Counted from the first letter of the stretch, positions 1-10,800 are shown. The stretch: 64,000 bases of DNA from Bacteroidaceae bacterium (GCA_017547165.1 JAFYQK010000002.1:28085-92084), one strand, 5' to 3'. Notes: generated from the letters alone by a model not told the origin. Program-made: numbers and translations.

Positions 1-161
1 AAAAAGCATGTGCTGAGATATTTATGGCTGGAAAAAAAGCAAACCGTGAGGTTTTAAAACAATACGAGAATTATTATCAGTCTTGTATCAATATATTGGA
101 TAATGGTGCAAAGAGTGATTACAATTCATATAGGATGCTAAAGAAGAATAATGGATTGTAG
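1..161 (+). CDS. C-terminal end of an unidentified protein (cut by window edge)
   Basis: An open frame runs in from the left edge (reading frame starting at base 3) and stops at TAG 159-161, giving the last 52 residues of a protein. The tail is basic and asparagine/tyrosine rich, with no motif I recognise. It ends 42 nt before the DUF3575 gene on the same strand, with no terminator hairpin between, so it may belong to the same operon. I cannot name the family from this fragment. Confidence 0.55.
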   Translation, partial: KACAEIFMAGKKANREVLKQYENYYQSCINILDNGAKSDYNSYRMLKKNNGL

Positions 162-203
162 GGCGGGCAAAAATATAATTAGGTCATATATAGAAATTAA
201 TAA

Positions 204-1964
204 ATGTTGGTTTTAAGATTATATATTCGTAAGACAGAAACGCTGCGATTATTGCTGATCTTGCAGATAATATGTGCCTCGGTGTTATGTGGAGCGATAC
301 CAGTTTACGCACAAACTGATGGCAATGTTGTTGCCAAGGTTTCTGTTCTTGATACCATCCCTGAGGATGCAAGGGCCTTGTTCAATAGTTATGTGCGCAA
401 GCCTGATGCAAAGGCTGATTCTATACTCAAGAAATATACTCAAGATAAGTTTATCAAAAGAATAAGTATACATACCAATGCTGTAGATTGGGCAATGCTT
501 ATACCGAATCTGGGCTTGGAGGTTGATATCAAGGACACTCCACGAAACAATTATAGTGTGGCGCTTTTTGGCAAGTTTAATGGCAGAAGTATGCACGGCA
601 AGTTTGTCTTTAATGTCAATGCCGTACGTGTTGAGGCAAGAAAGTATTGGCGCACTGGTAAGTATGGTAAAGCAAAGGAATATTACGACAGTTTTGAAAA
701 ACTATACACTAGTTCGAAAAGTATTTATTATAATGCAGACTCTCTCGCCGGTGTGTCGTATTATGTAGATACATTAAGGGCTAGGATAAAAGAATACGGT
801 ATCACCTCCGATGAATTCGGAAACAAGTTTATACCCTTGCGCGACACTACGGGTATGACTCAAGCAGAAATAGATTCTCTGGATTTTGCTGACGATTCAT
901 TGGGTATAAAGGAAAGCCGATTTCGCAAGTGGTTTTACAACACTTATCATAAGGTGCGTAGAAACGTGATTTCTGGGAGAACCCTTGACAATCCGAGAAA
1001 CTGGCGTGCCTATTATGTTGGTGTCTGGGCTGGAGTAGATAATTGGAGCATCTCGTTTACGGGCAAGGGTAATCAGGGTAATGGCGTCGGTGCAGGTATT
1101 GTGGCAGGCTATACTTTGCCTCTGTTTTCTCAGAAATATCCTCGCGAGGGAAGTCTTGACTTGGATTTCGGATTAGCAGCAGGTTGGAAGGCAGTGAAAT
1201 ACGAGGGTTATAGATACGAAGAAGCTACTCAGCACTATGTGTATGACCCTGCTAGTAGTCATCCGTCGTGGAAGATAGTGCCATATCCTATAATACAGGA
1301 TATTCATGTGAGTCTGGTGTGGAGGTTCCGTGGCATCAAGCATAAGGTGGACAGGTCGTTGATTGATGACTATGAAAAGCAGGTTTCAAAGTACAATGAA
1401 CGTATCAATGCTAAAGACAGAAAGTTCCGTGACGTAAAGGACAGAAGGGAAAGAATTATAAATGCCATTAACCGCAGAACGCATATTATGGCAGACAGTG
1501 CAGAGATTTGGAATGGGTTCCATCGCCGCCGCTTGGAGGCTGCCATAAAAATAAAACCAGATACAATATTTGCAGGACAAGACCAGGATTTGTATTTACT
1601 GCTGTTTAAGGGCGTCAGCAAAGAGGGGCAGGAAAAGTATATTGAACAGGAACTGGACAGGAAGAAGAAGGCCGACAAGCAAGCCCGTAAGGAGCAAGAA
1701 CGTAGAGACAAGGAAAGAAGAAAAGAAGAAAAGAGAAGGCCTAAGGAGCAGAAGAAGGATGAGAGTGCTAATGATACAACCAATAACACTGCGCCCATTA
1801 TTGTAACTCCTGTCGAGAACGCAGACAGTGTGGCAGTGGATGTGCCTCCAGTGGACAGCGTTGAGACAGTGGTGCCGGTTGTTACAGAGTCAAACGACTC
1901 AACATCGGTGAATATGCAATTGGTACTTGGTTATTTAATTCAAAGAAAGAAGTATAGAAATTGA
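204..1964 (+). CDS. DUF3575 domain protein with charged C-terminal extension
   Basis: A 586-residue exported protein. An uncleaved-looking N-terminus is followed by a hydrophobic segment and a signal-peptidase-like site (VYA-QTD, about residue 35). Around residues 90-115 it has the SIHTNAVDWAMLIPNLGLEV type block that marks DUF3575, a Bacteroidetes outer-membrane beta-barrel family usually encoded with fimbrillins. After the barrel-like part comes a strongly charged Lys/Glu/Arg segment (about 480-530), likely helical and periplasmic, then a Thr/Val/Pro-rich tail. The stop overlaps the next start (TGATG), so translation is probably coupled. By context it is an envelope component of the fimbria-like operon. 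The family call is good; the exact role is inferred. Confidence 0.8.
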   Translation: MLVLRLYIRKTETLRLLLILQIICASVLCGAIPVYAQTDGNVVAKVSVLDTIPEDARALFNSYVRKPDAKADSILKKYTQDKFIKRISIHTNAVDWAMLIPNLGLEVDIKDTPRNNYSVALFGKFNGRSMHGKFVFNVNAVRVEARKYWRTGKYGKAKEYYDSFEKLYTSSKSIYYNADSLAGVSYYVDTLRARIKEYGITSDEFGNKFIPLRDTTGMTQAEIDSLDFADDSLGIKESRFRKWFYNTYHKVRRNVISGRTLDNPRNWRAYYVGVWAGVDNWSISFTGKGNQGNGVGAGIVAGYTLPLFSQKYPREGSLDLDFGLAAGWKAVKYEGYRYEEATQHYVYDPASSHPSWKIVPYPIIQDIHVSLVWRFRGIKHKVDRSLIDDYEKQVSKYNERINAKDRKFRDVKDRRERIINAINRRTHIMADSAEIWNGFHRRRLEAAIKIKPDTIFAGQDQDLYLLLFKGVSKEGQEKYIEQELDRKKKADKQARKEQERRDKERRKEEKRRPKEQKKDESANDTTNNTAPIIVTPVENADSVAVDVPPVDSVETVVPVVTESNDSTSVNMQLVLGYLIQRKKYRN

Positions 1965-3298
1965 TGAATCGCATATATATATATATAATAGGTGTGTGTG
2001 CATTGTTGTTGACAGGTATGACAGGATGCAACAATGCTAATATGGACCTATGTTACGATCAGCATCCACATCGTGGGCAATTGATAGTAGAGTATGATTG
2101 GTCGGGTTTGGAATACGAGAAACCCGACAGCATGATAGTTATGGCTGTACGTCCGGTGTTCAGAACCAAGATGGCAAGCAACTGGGCAACTACTGTAGCA
2201 TCAGGCGAGAGCAGATTATATGGTAGACTGATTGCTCCTTTTGGATTGGATTTTTCCAAACCAATGAATTACGAAGAAGGTGATACTGATAGTGAAGTGG
2301 ATGGCGACACCGATAGCGAAGTAGACAGTGACACAGAAATAGGTGTGGATGGTGACGCAGAAGGCGAGGTAGAAGATGGTGCTGATACCGATGTTGATAT
2401 CAGTACGGACCCAGATACAGAAGATGAAGGTAGTAATGTTATCTCTGAAAGGAGAGACTGGCTGTACCTTACATCTGGCGAATGGGAGATTACGTCGTAT
2501 ACATCTAATGAGTCCACATTGGACTTGGCATATGGATATGTTAGCGATGTTATGAATGACAATTCGAAATTCTATTTCCAACTGGAAAAATTTACCGAAT
2601 TACCAGAGAAATATTCTTATTGGTATGACAGAAATGCCTATTCCAGTTGGGTCAGCGTATCGTCAAATTCTACAGTATGTCTGGCGCGCGGCAAAGTTGT
2701 TGTTGACGAGTTTGCCAATACCCAAAAGGATTATAAGGTAGTACTCAGACCAGTATCTGTTGCCCAGAAGGTGAATATCAGCTTTGATGCTGAACTTGTT
2801 GACGATGATATAGAAGTGGACAGCATAGTGGCTGCAATCAGCGGTATTGCTGGAATGATGAACCTTTCTACAATGGAATTGGATATCAATACTACTTATC
2901 AAGGCATATTCAAGACAGAACTGACGGAAAACGCATTGGGACATATTACGTCGAAGAGTACGATACATGTGCCAGGACTTGTGAGAAGTTCTTCTGGATT
3001 GAAGTTGCAAGGACCGGGCATATTGAATGTCAGTGTGTTTGTGAAATATACTGATGACAAGGGACTTAAGCATCAACGCCGTTTGGACGGAACACTCAAC
3101 CTGTATGGCCTTTTGACAGAAACCCCTTCTGTAAAATACGATGAAGATAACAGGGTCGTACAGGCTTGCTCAGTATTGAATCTAGACATAAATAGCAGAA
3201 TGTTGATATCAAAGGATAAGTTGTCAAATGCACATGATGCTATTGACAATTGGGTTGATGAAACAATAATAGATGCAAATACAGATAAATATAATTAG
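1964..3298 (+). CDS. DUF5119-type lipoprotein with acidic repeat insert
   Basis: A 444-residue lipoprotein. I place the start at ATG 1964, overlapping the previous stop, rather than at the TTG three bases upstream. The signal peptide ends in a lipobox (TGMTGC, Cys22). The block after it (DLCYDQHPHRGQLIVEYDW) matches my recollection of DUF5119, a Bacteroidetes family found beside fimbrillin genes. Residues about 103-155 form a degenerate Asp/Glu/Ser/Thr/Val/Gly repeat that splits this domain. The rest is beta-rich and fimbrillin-like. It is probably an accessory or tip/anchor subunit of the surface structure built by this operon; that role is inferred from neighbours only. Confidence 0.7.
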   Translation: MNRIYIYIIGVCALLLTGMTGCNNANMDLCYDQHPHRGQLIVEYDWSGLEYEKPDSMIVMAVRPVFRTKMASNWATTVASGESRLYGRLIAPFGLDFSKPMNYEEGDTDSEVDGDTDSEVDSDTEIGVDGDAEGEVEDGADTDVDISTDPDTEDEGSNVISERRDWLYLTSGEWEITSYTSNESTLDLAYGYVSDVMNDNSKFYFQLEKFTELPEKYSYWYDRNAYSSWVSVSSNSTVCLARGKVVVDEFANTQKDYKVVLRPVSVAQKVNISFDAELVDDDIEVDSIVAAISGIAGMMNLSTMELDINTTYQGIFKTELTENALGHITSKSTIHVPGLVRSSSGLKLQGPGILNVSVFVKYTDDKGLKHQRRLDGTLNLYGLLTETPSVKYDEDNRVVQACSVLNLDINSRMLISKDKLSNAHDAIDNWVDETIIDANTDKYN

Positions 3299-3307
3299 GT
3301 ATAATAT

Positions 3308-4798
3308 ATGATAAGACGATTATTGATATTGTCAGTTGGAATGTGTTTGTTTGCTTCTTGCAACGAATCATTTAACTCTATATATGAGGAGATAGAGGAA
3401 CAGGACCCTAATGTTGTGCCTCCAGAAATAGTGGATGGCAATAAGGTGAACATCCTGCCTACCTTGTCTGACCCATTGTTCAGTATTGATATGACTCGTG
3501 CCTGGACTGGTCCTTTCGGTGATTTCAATGAGGACAAGTCGCATTGGTTCCATACAAGATTCAATGTCTTTGGACTGTTGACTAAAAACGATTTCGGTGG
3601 TTCAGCAAATTATCTGGCTGCACAGCAAGAGGCAGAACAACGTATGCCACATGAGTCCAGAACGTATGGTTTGCTGTGGAATGATACTCTTGGTCTTTCC
3701 GACCAACATGGACATACCATATTCTATGAAGGAAACGAAGAAGATGGCCACGAATCACCAATCATTCGCAAGTACAAGGCTGATGGACCTTTGAACAGGT
3801 ATAAATTCTTCTTATTAGGTACAGATGGTTTAAAGAGCGATTTTCGTGTTGAATCCGATAAGGTGTTAGCGCGACTGGAACTGGATGGCTCTAACGATAT
3901 CATGCATAGTTTTGCCTATCATAGTGACGAAGAGTATTCGAAGGCAGTGCTACAGTTGCCTTCTGATGAAACGACAAAGATGTTTGTGGACGGTGGACAA
4001 AATCATCTATACAACAGATTGTCTGGTAATCGTGGTGTGCACCCCATTTTCAATGTAAATCATCTTATGGGCCGATTTGATATCCGTGTGAAGGGTGGTA
4101 ATCCCGACTTGGATAATTCGTGCGACTTCCTGAAGGTTTTCGTCACAGACGTTGAAATTGAGGCTGCAAAGACAATAGATGTGGTAGTGGCAGACGACAA
4201 ATGGGAACGTGATGGCTACATCGCGCAGTTTAAGAACAATCAACTATTCAACCCCATAGGCGAACCTCAAATGTATCCCTTGACTGTGGTTGCAAACGAG
4301 TTGGGAAACACTCCTTTCACACAGAGCAATCGCGGAGATATGGATTTCGATTTTCTGAAAGCTGAGGCCGATGCATTGGCTGAGAAAATCGGTGAGGAGG
4401 TTATTCCAGAGAAATCGCACTGGGTAAATTCAAGCGAAAGAGACTCGTTATGCAAAACGGTATTGCTGCCTCCGCATCCTACACGTGGTGGACACTTTTA
4501 CTTGAGATTTAAATACAGGTATGTGTTTATGCATTATGATGCAGAAGATGGTAAATATCATATAGGTCAGTCAAAGAATACCATTAACAAATCCTCGTTG
4601 TGGGAGGAATTCTCAGACGTAATTAGAATACCTAACGAGGATATTAATGGCAAAAAAGTAGAATATATAGGTGGCAGAAAATACACTATTGTGATTACGG
4701 TATATGGTAAGTCGGTGGTTATGGTAGATGTGTTGCAACCAACCATGTGGGAGGATGGCGGTGATGTTGAAACCGGAAAGGATGAAATAGAGATTTAA
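3308..4798 (+). CDS. Fimbrillin-like lipoprotein (large)
   Basis: A 496-residue lipoprotein with lipobox LFASC (Cys18). It begins 9 nt after the DUF5119 gene stops. Two features tie it to the fimbrillin superfamily. One is a mid-protein block HPIFNVNHLMGRFDIRVKG at the place where fimbrillins have K-x-EH-hydrophobic-L. The other is the C-terminal MWEDGGDVETG, close to the WTDGGEINVG ending of the fimbrillin at 4846. It is longer than the two fimbrillins downstream, which suits an anchor or tip subunit, but that is inference. I cannot assign a specific Pfam family. Confidence 0.65.
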   Translation: MIRRLLILSVGMCLFASCNESFNSIYEEIEEQDPNVVPPEIVDGNKVNILPTLSDPLFSIDMTRAWTGPFGDFNEDKSHWFHTRFNVFGLLTKNDFGGSANYLAAQQEAEQRMPHESRTYGLLWNDTLGLSDQHGHTIFYEGNEEDGHESPIIRKYKADGPLNRYKFFLLGTDGLKSDFRVESDKVLARLELDGSNDIMHSFAYHSDEEYSKAVLQLPSDETTKMFVDGGQNHLYNRLSGNRGVHPIFNVNHLMGRFDIRVKGGNPDLDNSCDFLKVFVTDVEIEAAKTIDVVVADDKWERDGYIAQFKNNQLFNPIGEPQMYPLTVVANELGNTPFTQSNRGDMDFDFLKAEADALAEKIGEEVIPEKSHWVNSSERDSLCKTVLLPPHPTRGGHFYLRFKYRYVFMHYDAEDGKYHIGQSKNTINKSSLWEEFSDVIRIPNEDINGKKVEYIGGRKYTIVITVYGKSVVMVDVLQPTMWEDGGDVETGKDEIEI

Positions 4799-4845
4799 AA
4801 AATAATGTGTTAAATAATAAATTACTAACTTTTAATTCTTTAATT

Positions 4846-6057
4846 ATGAAAAGTTATTTCTATGCAGCAGGTTTGGCTGTTGCGCTGATGAGCAGTTGCT
4901 CTAATGAGAGTGAGGTTAATCTTCCCGTTGAAGATTTGGAGAAGGACTTGATGCCTGTATCATTGGGCCTGAACATGAGTTCTGCAAATGTTGAAGAGAG
5001 CAGAGGTACTGGTACTGTCGGTGGTACTACCGATGGCGAGAATGTTTGGCGTTATGAAAACCTTTATGTTTTGATGACAACAAGCGACAAGGAAGCTCTG
5101 GAAGACAAGAATGCAGAGTGGGGCTTTACAAGTGTATGCGGTACAGTGTTGAAGGAGCAGTTCGACAATACTTTCTACTCTCGTCCTGAGGAGATTGACC
5201 GCAATGGTACTAAGGTATGGGGCATTAACTACAAGTGCGATCCCAACGAAGGTGCTAACATTAAGTACTATCCTGCTCAGGGTAAGAGCGATTTCTTCGC
5301 ATATTATGTAGACGACGCAGCTAAGGCTGACGCTAAGGGCAATCCCGAGTACAAGATTGAGAACAACCAGATGTATGTTCCCTTTGAAATTACTGGTAGC
5401 CAGGATCTTCTGACCGGTAAGGCTGATGTGGCTCAGACTGGTACTGAGGGTGGTTTCTCTGCCAAGACTGCTCGTGCCAACATCATTCCTCAGCTCAAGA
5501 TGGAGCACATGCTGACACGTCTTACCTTTACTTTGAAGAATGGCAATGCTCATACTGCAAATGTTAAGGTAAAGAGCATTTCTGTTGAGTCAAAGTATCA
5601 GGGTAACTTGTATGTTGCCTATAAGACTGCTCCAGCAGAGGTTATTACTTTCACTGACAAGTATGCAAAGTTGTATCTGAAGCAGGAGGATCCCAACAAC
5701 AATACAAGTTCTTTGGCAACAGGCAAGTGCCCCTTGGTTGACTTTGTACCCATCACCATGAATGGTGTTGATGATGTTGATGCTGGTGAGGCTCTGTTGG
5801 TTTGTCCCGGTGAAACAGTGTACAAGATGTATGTTGAGATGGAGCATGCTATCAATGTAAACGGTGAAGACAAGGTTGAACCCGTTACTTTGCCCCTCGA
5901 CTTGAAGCTGGCAGACGGCAAGGCATTTGAAAAGGGTAAAAGCTATCATGTAAAAGCTACCATCTATGGTCTTGAGGAAATCAAGATTGAAGCTCAGTTG
6001 GAGCAGTGGACCGACGGTGGTGAGATTAATGTAGGTTCTGACAACTTGGGCTACTAA
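4846..6057 (+). CDS. Fimbrillin family protein 1
   Basis: A 403-residue lipoprotein precursor. I chose ATG 4846 because it starts directly on the signal peptide (lipobox LMSSC, Cys18); an ATG 39 bases upstream would add an implausible N-terminus. The fimbrillin hallmarks are QDLLTG followed by LKMEHMLTRLTFTL, and a C-terminal EQWTDGGEINVG strand. In this superfamily (FimA/Mfa-like) the lipidated precursor is trimmed by an Arg-specific protease and polymerises by strand exchange. Here Arg65-like EESRGTG near the N-terminus could serve as such a site. Codon use looks more biased than in its neighbours (many AAG and CCC codons), which suggests high expression and a major structural subunit. Confidence 0.85.
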   Translation: MKSYFYAAGLAVALMSSCSNESEVNLPVEDLEKDLMPVSLGLNMSSANVEESRGTGTVGGTTDGENVWRYENLYVLMTTSDKEALEDKNAEWGFTSVCGTVLKEQFDNTFYSRPEEIDRNGTKVWGINYKCDPNEGANIKYYPAQGKSDFFAYYVDDAAKADAKGNPEYKIENNQMYVPFEITGSQDLLTGKADVAQTGTEGGFSAKTARANIIPQLKMEHMLTRLTFTLKNGNAHTANVKVKSISVESKYQGNLYVAYKTAPAEVITFTDKYAKLYLKQEDPNNNTSSLATGKCPLVDFVPITMNGVDDVDAGEALLVCPGETVYKMYVEMEHAINVNGEDKVEPVTLPLDLKLADGKAFEKGKSYHVKATIYGLEEIKIEAQLEQWTDGGEINVGSDNLGY

Positions 6058-6089
6058 TCAACAAAAGAAAAGGTAAAAATACAAGAAAT

Positions 6090-7211
6090 ATGAAAATGAC
6101 AAATAAATTGTTTCTTCTTGGTGCAGCTGTTGCATTTTGCGCTTGTTCCAATGAAGAGGTTGTTGCTCCTGAGATAAACGTAGATAACTCAGAAGTTGCA
6201 ATACAGTTGGGCAGTTCAGATGCAGTGACTGTTACACGTGCTGCTGTAACAAACGAGAACAAGGATTTGGCAGGTATCGGTGTATGGTGCTTGGCAAAGG
6301 ACGTTATGCAGGAGAATCTTAATCCTCAGGATATTAAGTGGTTTGGCACTCAGCCCGAGAATTTGACATGCTGTATCATGAAGAATGTGAAGTCTTCTGT
6401 TAAAAATGGCAATGTTAGATGGGATGACCCCAATGCACAGTATTTCTATCCTCAGACTCAGTTCTACAGATATGAGTTCTATGCAAACTATCCTTATACT
6501 ACTAACTTGAATTATACCCAGACTTCTGTTTCTGCCAACTATACCATTGATGGTACTCAGGACCTGATCTGGGGTCGTGCTACAAGCGATGCTGACTATG
6601 CATGGAGTGCAAAGTATTTCCGAGTTAATGGCGGTCAGACAGAGTCAAACCGCCCTAAACTTAAAATGGAGCACTTGTTGACTCGTCTGGTTTTCTTCGT
6701 TCAGCCTGGTGCACAGGTTGAGATAGATGGTGCTACAGAGGATGAGTTGGATTTTACAGCTGCTCGTAGCATGATAATTGATACTTTGCAGATTTGTGAT
6801 GCAAGTACAAGATTGACCATGAATGTTGCCAATTTCAACAGATTGGATATGAGCATTGGCGATCGTTTGATACGTTCTTCAAGTAAGACCGATACCCTTT
6901 ATCTTAAGGATGCTAGCGGTGCAATAGTTAATCCCAAGCAGGTTCCTTCTCTGCCTTCTTTGAAGGAACAGTGGGGTGAGAGCATCATGTTGTTCCCCTC
7001 TAACCAGTACACTATCCGTGTTGTGCTGCATGACAATGCCGGTCACAGATTCTGTTCAGAGATTCCTCTGGTATTGGCAAACCAGCCTAATGGTTTTGAA
7101 AGAGGCAAGAGCTACAACATTACTGTTACCGTACATGGTGCAACATCACCCACATTGGGCGCAGAGTTGACCGACTGGGAAGAGGTTGAAGGACCAAGCT
7201 TGAATCTGTAA
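6090..7211 (+). CDS. Fimbrillin family protein 2
   Basis: A 373-residue lipoprotein precursor (lipobox FCAC, Cys19), 32 nt after the first fimbrillin. It shows the same landmarks: QDLIWG, LKMEHLLTRLVFFV, GFERGKSYNITVTVHG, and a C-terminal TDWEEVEG. An alternative start at codon 3 (ATG 6096) is possible. Sequence between landmarks diverges from the first fimbrillin, so it is a distinct subunit and not a recent duplicate. It is followed by two hairpins (7224-7248 and 7261-7290) before the next gene of the operon. Confidence 0.85.
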   Translation: MKMTNKLFLLGAAVAFCACSNEEVVAPEINVDNSEVAIQLGSSDAVTVTRAAVTNENKDLAGIGVWCLAKDVMQENLNPQDIKWFGTQPENLTCCIMKNVKSSVKNGNVRWDDPNAQYFYPQTQFYRYEFYANYPYTTNLNYTQTSVSANYTIDGTQDLIWGRATSDADYAWSAKYFRVNGGQTESNRPKLKMEHLLTRLVFFVQPGAQVEIDGATEDELDFTAARSMIIDTLQICDASTRLTMNVANFNRLDMSIGDRLIRSSSKTDTLYLKDASGAIVNPKQVPSLPSLKEQWGESIMLFPSNQYTIRVVLHDNAGHRFCSEIPLVLANQPNGFERGKSYNITVTVHGATSPTLGAELTDWEEVEGPSLNL

Positions 7212-7223
7212 AAATATAGATGA

Positions 7224-7290
7224 CCGGATAAAATTTCAACTAATCCGGAACTAATACTTAATGGGCTGGGAGGACAGCCTTCCAGCCCAT
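7224..7290 (+). other. Paired hairpins inside the fimbrial operon
   Basis: Two inverted repeats lie in the 114-nt gap after fimbrillin 2: CCGGAT 7224-7229 with ATCCGG 7243-7248, and ATGGGCTGG 7261-7269 with CCAGCCCAT 7282-7290 (9 bp, perfect). Neither is followed by a run of T, so full termination is unlikely. They could protect the 3' end of the abundant fimbrillin mRNA or partly attenuate expression of the barrel genes. Confidence 0.6.
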
Positions 7291-7325
7291 ACATCAAAAA
7301 GAAAATAAAAATAAAGAAAGCGCAA

Positions 7326-7865
7326 ATGATGAAGAAGATTATAGTTGCAATCTTGTTGATAGCAGTTGGTACAACAGTCAAGGCTCAAATGTTGGCAGTA
7401 AAGACCAATGCCTTGATGGATGTCGCCCTAGTGCCGAACTTAGGTTTTGAGGTGGCAACAGGCAGTCGTACTTCTATTTGTGCTAATGGTTTTGCCAGTT
7501 GGAATATATATGGCATGAAGGCAAAGACTTATGGATTCATACCAGAATTCCGTTACTGGCTCTCGGGAAATACTTTCTCGAAATTGTTTCTTGGAGCAGG
7601 CGCAATGCTTGCACACTATGATTTGACGGCATCGAAAACAAATTATGTTGGTTCAACATATGGAGTAGGCTTGAATATGGGATACGACTATTGGTTGTCT
7701 AAGCGTATATCTGTAGAGTTTCATGCCGGTGTAGGTGTTTTTTATTACCACCATGCACGTACAAGGGAGGACGATATTTTACCAGAAGTTCCCAAATACA
7801 ATGATAGGGGTTGGACAGTACTACCATATCAGTTAGGAATTAGTTTTGTTTACATTATCAAATGA
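7326..7865 (+). CDS. DUF3575 domain protein (short)
   Basis: A 179-residue protein with a signal peptide (cleavage near VKA-QML). The whole mature part is one DUF3575 barrel: it opens with AVKTNALMDVALVPNLGFEV, has alternating aromatic beta-strands such as FIPEFRYWLSG, and ends in an outer-membrane-like strand (YQLGISFVYIIK). It is the single-domain relative of the protein at 204-1964. Its stop overlaps the start of the giant barrel gene (ATGA, 7862-7865), so the two are translationally coupled and probably act together in the outer membrane. Confidence 0.85.
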   Translation: MMKKIIVAILLIAVGTTVKAQMLAVKTNALMDVALVPNLGFEVATGSRTSICANGFASWNIYGMKAKTYGFIPEFRYWLSGNTFSKLFLGAGAMLAHYDLTASKTNYVGSTYGVGLNMGYDYWLSKRISVEFHAGVGVFYYHHARTREDDILPEVPKYNDRGWTVLPYQLGISFVYIIK

Positions 7866-10800
7866 TGTTAGGTATTTTGCACGATATTAAACATTGGTGT
7901 TCTGCCAGGATTTCTGGTAGAATTGGATGTCTCATATATATAACTGTCTGGTCATCTCTGTCGCTTTCTGCTCAAACAGATTCGACTGTAGTGGCAGATC
8001 CCGAGGATAATATAGAATATAGAACAATATCATATGCCCCGGAATCAGTTTGGGAACAGAAAAAATATACTCCACGCGAGAATGATACTTTGTTTTTTAA
8101 CTCTCCAATATGGAGACGCTTTTATGTTGGAGTTGGCGGAGGTATTCAGGGACTGTCGGACAATATAGGTTCGGTAAGTAATGCTTCATTTAATGCTTTT
8201 GTAGGCTACAAGTTTACCCCCATACATAGTCTCAGATTGCATGGTAGTATGATTAACTATACTTATGCAACAAACAAACCTGCTGCAAAAAGTATAGGTA
8301 TGGGCATTGACTATGTGGCAAATTTAACTAACTTTGCCTTAGGTTATAATCCTGCGAGAATGTTTGATGTAAGTTCTGTGGTGGGATTAGGAGTAAGGTA
8401 TAACAGTAAGGTGCTGGGTAGTCGCATTGCTCCATATGCTCATCTAGGTTTGTCTGCCAATCTGCATCTTAACAGCAATTTCTCGCTTTTCCTGGAACCT
8501 TATGTTGGCTTGCAGAGAAGCAACGAAGTGCTTTTTGGCAGAGAGAATCCTGAAAAGTGGAATTTGATGTATGGTTTCAGCGGTGGTTTGCAGCTTGCCT
8601 TGAATAGTCGTAAGAACAACTATGCTGAGGCTGATAGCATTTATCGCAAATTCTTTTTTGACAGTAGCATAGGTGTGGCGCTTCCCTTGGGGGCAAGCGA
8701 AATGATGCATAGTAGCGGTACTAGTTATCAAATGGCATTGGGTATGTGGCTTAACCCAATGCTGGGTTTACGTATTGGTGCTCATGGCCAAAGTTCTTAT
8801 TGGAGTACAGGAATGACAACTGTCAACGGTGTTCCCGTGCGTAGTTCTAAACCACAGGCAATTATGGGCGGTCGTGCAGAACTTATGTTGAACCCTTTGA
8901 ATTTTTCAAAAAAATGGAGGGATCAAAAGGATGGGCATGATTTTGCATTGAATGTCCTGATGGGTGCCGACTTTGGTTGGAATATGAAGAGTGGCATGGC
9001 AAATACCACATCTGGTCCGTTCAGATGTTACTATTATGGCATGACTGGTGCCTTGCAATTTCAATATCGTATTGCTAAGCCGGGTACATATATTTACATA
9101 GAACCAAGATATCTGGCTTCTATGTACCATGTTCCATACCAGAATACCCACAATAGTCTGTTGACAGTCGAAAACAGTATGTCGGTTAATGTCGGCACGC
9201 GTATCTATATGACACACCCCACACTTACTGGTTCCGGAAATGATGAGTTTACACCTCATTGGTGGGCTGGCGTAGACGTTGGTGGCGTAAAGTGGCAGAG
9301 AGTGTCAATGATGACTACTGGCGGTCTGGGTATAAATCCATCAGTAGGCTTCTCTCTAGGCTATGATTGGAAACCTTTGCTTTCTCTCCGTGGACAGGTC
9401 GCATACCAGAGAATGTACAATACACATACCAGTGGATATGCAGGTTATGCAGAGGGTGCTCTGAAAAGTGGATATGGATTATGGGATTCTTCGTACGACG
9501 CATTGGATGTACGCTTATCCTATATGCTTAATTTGAATAATCTGTTGCAAGGATATGATGCTGAACGCAGATTTAACCTGTGGTTGACAGCAGGTCCTAC
9601 TTTGAGCTATATCTTCGGTGAAAATAATAAATGGGTAGATGGTCAGAAGCAGAGTGCTCCCAAACTGTCCTTGTTGAAACTAAGTGATTCTCGTAAGGGA
9701 AAGGCATCGCCAGGAATGTCTGCATCATTGATGGCGGCATTGCGTGTGGCAAAGAATCTGGAGGTTACCGCAGAGGCTATGGGACAGTATAACTTCCTGC
9801 TTGGAGCAGCTCCCGAAACTTCTTCACGCTTGAATAATATAAAGTATGGATTTGCCTTAGGTACTAGATACCATTTTATGCCAGGCGTAGACCAACTCAA
9901 GGCATACAGAGGTCTTGACGAGAACAGATTCTTCTTTGATAGCAATGTGGCTTGGGCAACAAGTGCGATGACCAACTCTTTCCGCTTGGGTGGAAGTCAA
10001 TATGCTGCTTCTTTGGGTATGTGGTTTAATCCTGTAGTTGGTGCACGTCTGGGTATTAATGTGCAGACGATGCAGAATTCCACAGGTACCGTTGATATTT
10101 TAGGAGCAAAGATGCGTCGTTCTTATGCCATGGCTTTGGGCGGGGCACGTGCCGAATTGATGCTGAATCCTTTGAATTTCATTAGCAGTTGGCGTAATAG
10201 AGAGGGAGGCAATGACTTTGAAGTGAATATGTTGGTTGGTGCCGACTTAGGTGGCATAACAAAATCTGGAGGTTCATTCAAGGGAGATAGGCTTCGTATG
10301 TATTATGGCTGGACAAGTGCTATGCAGTTCTTGTATCGAATAAACTCTCCTGGAACTTATATCTTTGTCGAACCAAGAGTAATGTCTGCGAAATACAATT
10401 CGCTGTATGGCAATACTGGAGTGCAGACCAAGACAAATGATTATCTTTTCTCTTTAGGCGTAGGTACAAGAGTTTATTTGACTAATCCCTCGTTCAATCC
10501 AGCCAATTCCAATGATTTCGTGTCACATTGGTGGGCAGGTCTTGATTTTGGTGGCGTAAAGACACAACATAAATCAACCTTGCACAAACAGGGAGGCATC
10601 GGTTTTAATCCAGCAGTTTCAATGTCTTGGGGTTATGATTGGAAACCTTTGGCATCGTTCCGTGCACAACTTGCATATCAGAGGCTTACAGAGCATATGG
10701 TTTCTTCGTATTCTGGATTCAATGCCAAAGGAAACAAGACTACTGGTACTGGTTTGTGGGAGAATGGGTATAATGTCATGGACCTAAGACTGGGATACAT

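Noticed and set aside
4960-5553. 197-residue minus-strand frame opposite fimbrillin 1
   Set aside because: Antisense shadow of a gene with strong codon bias; Ser/Leu/Thr-rich with no motif.
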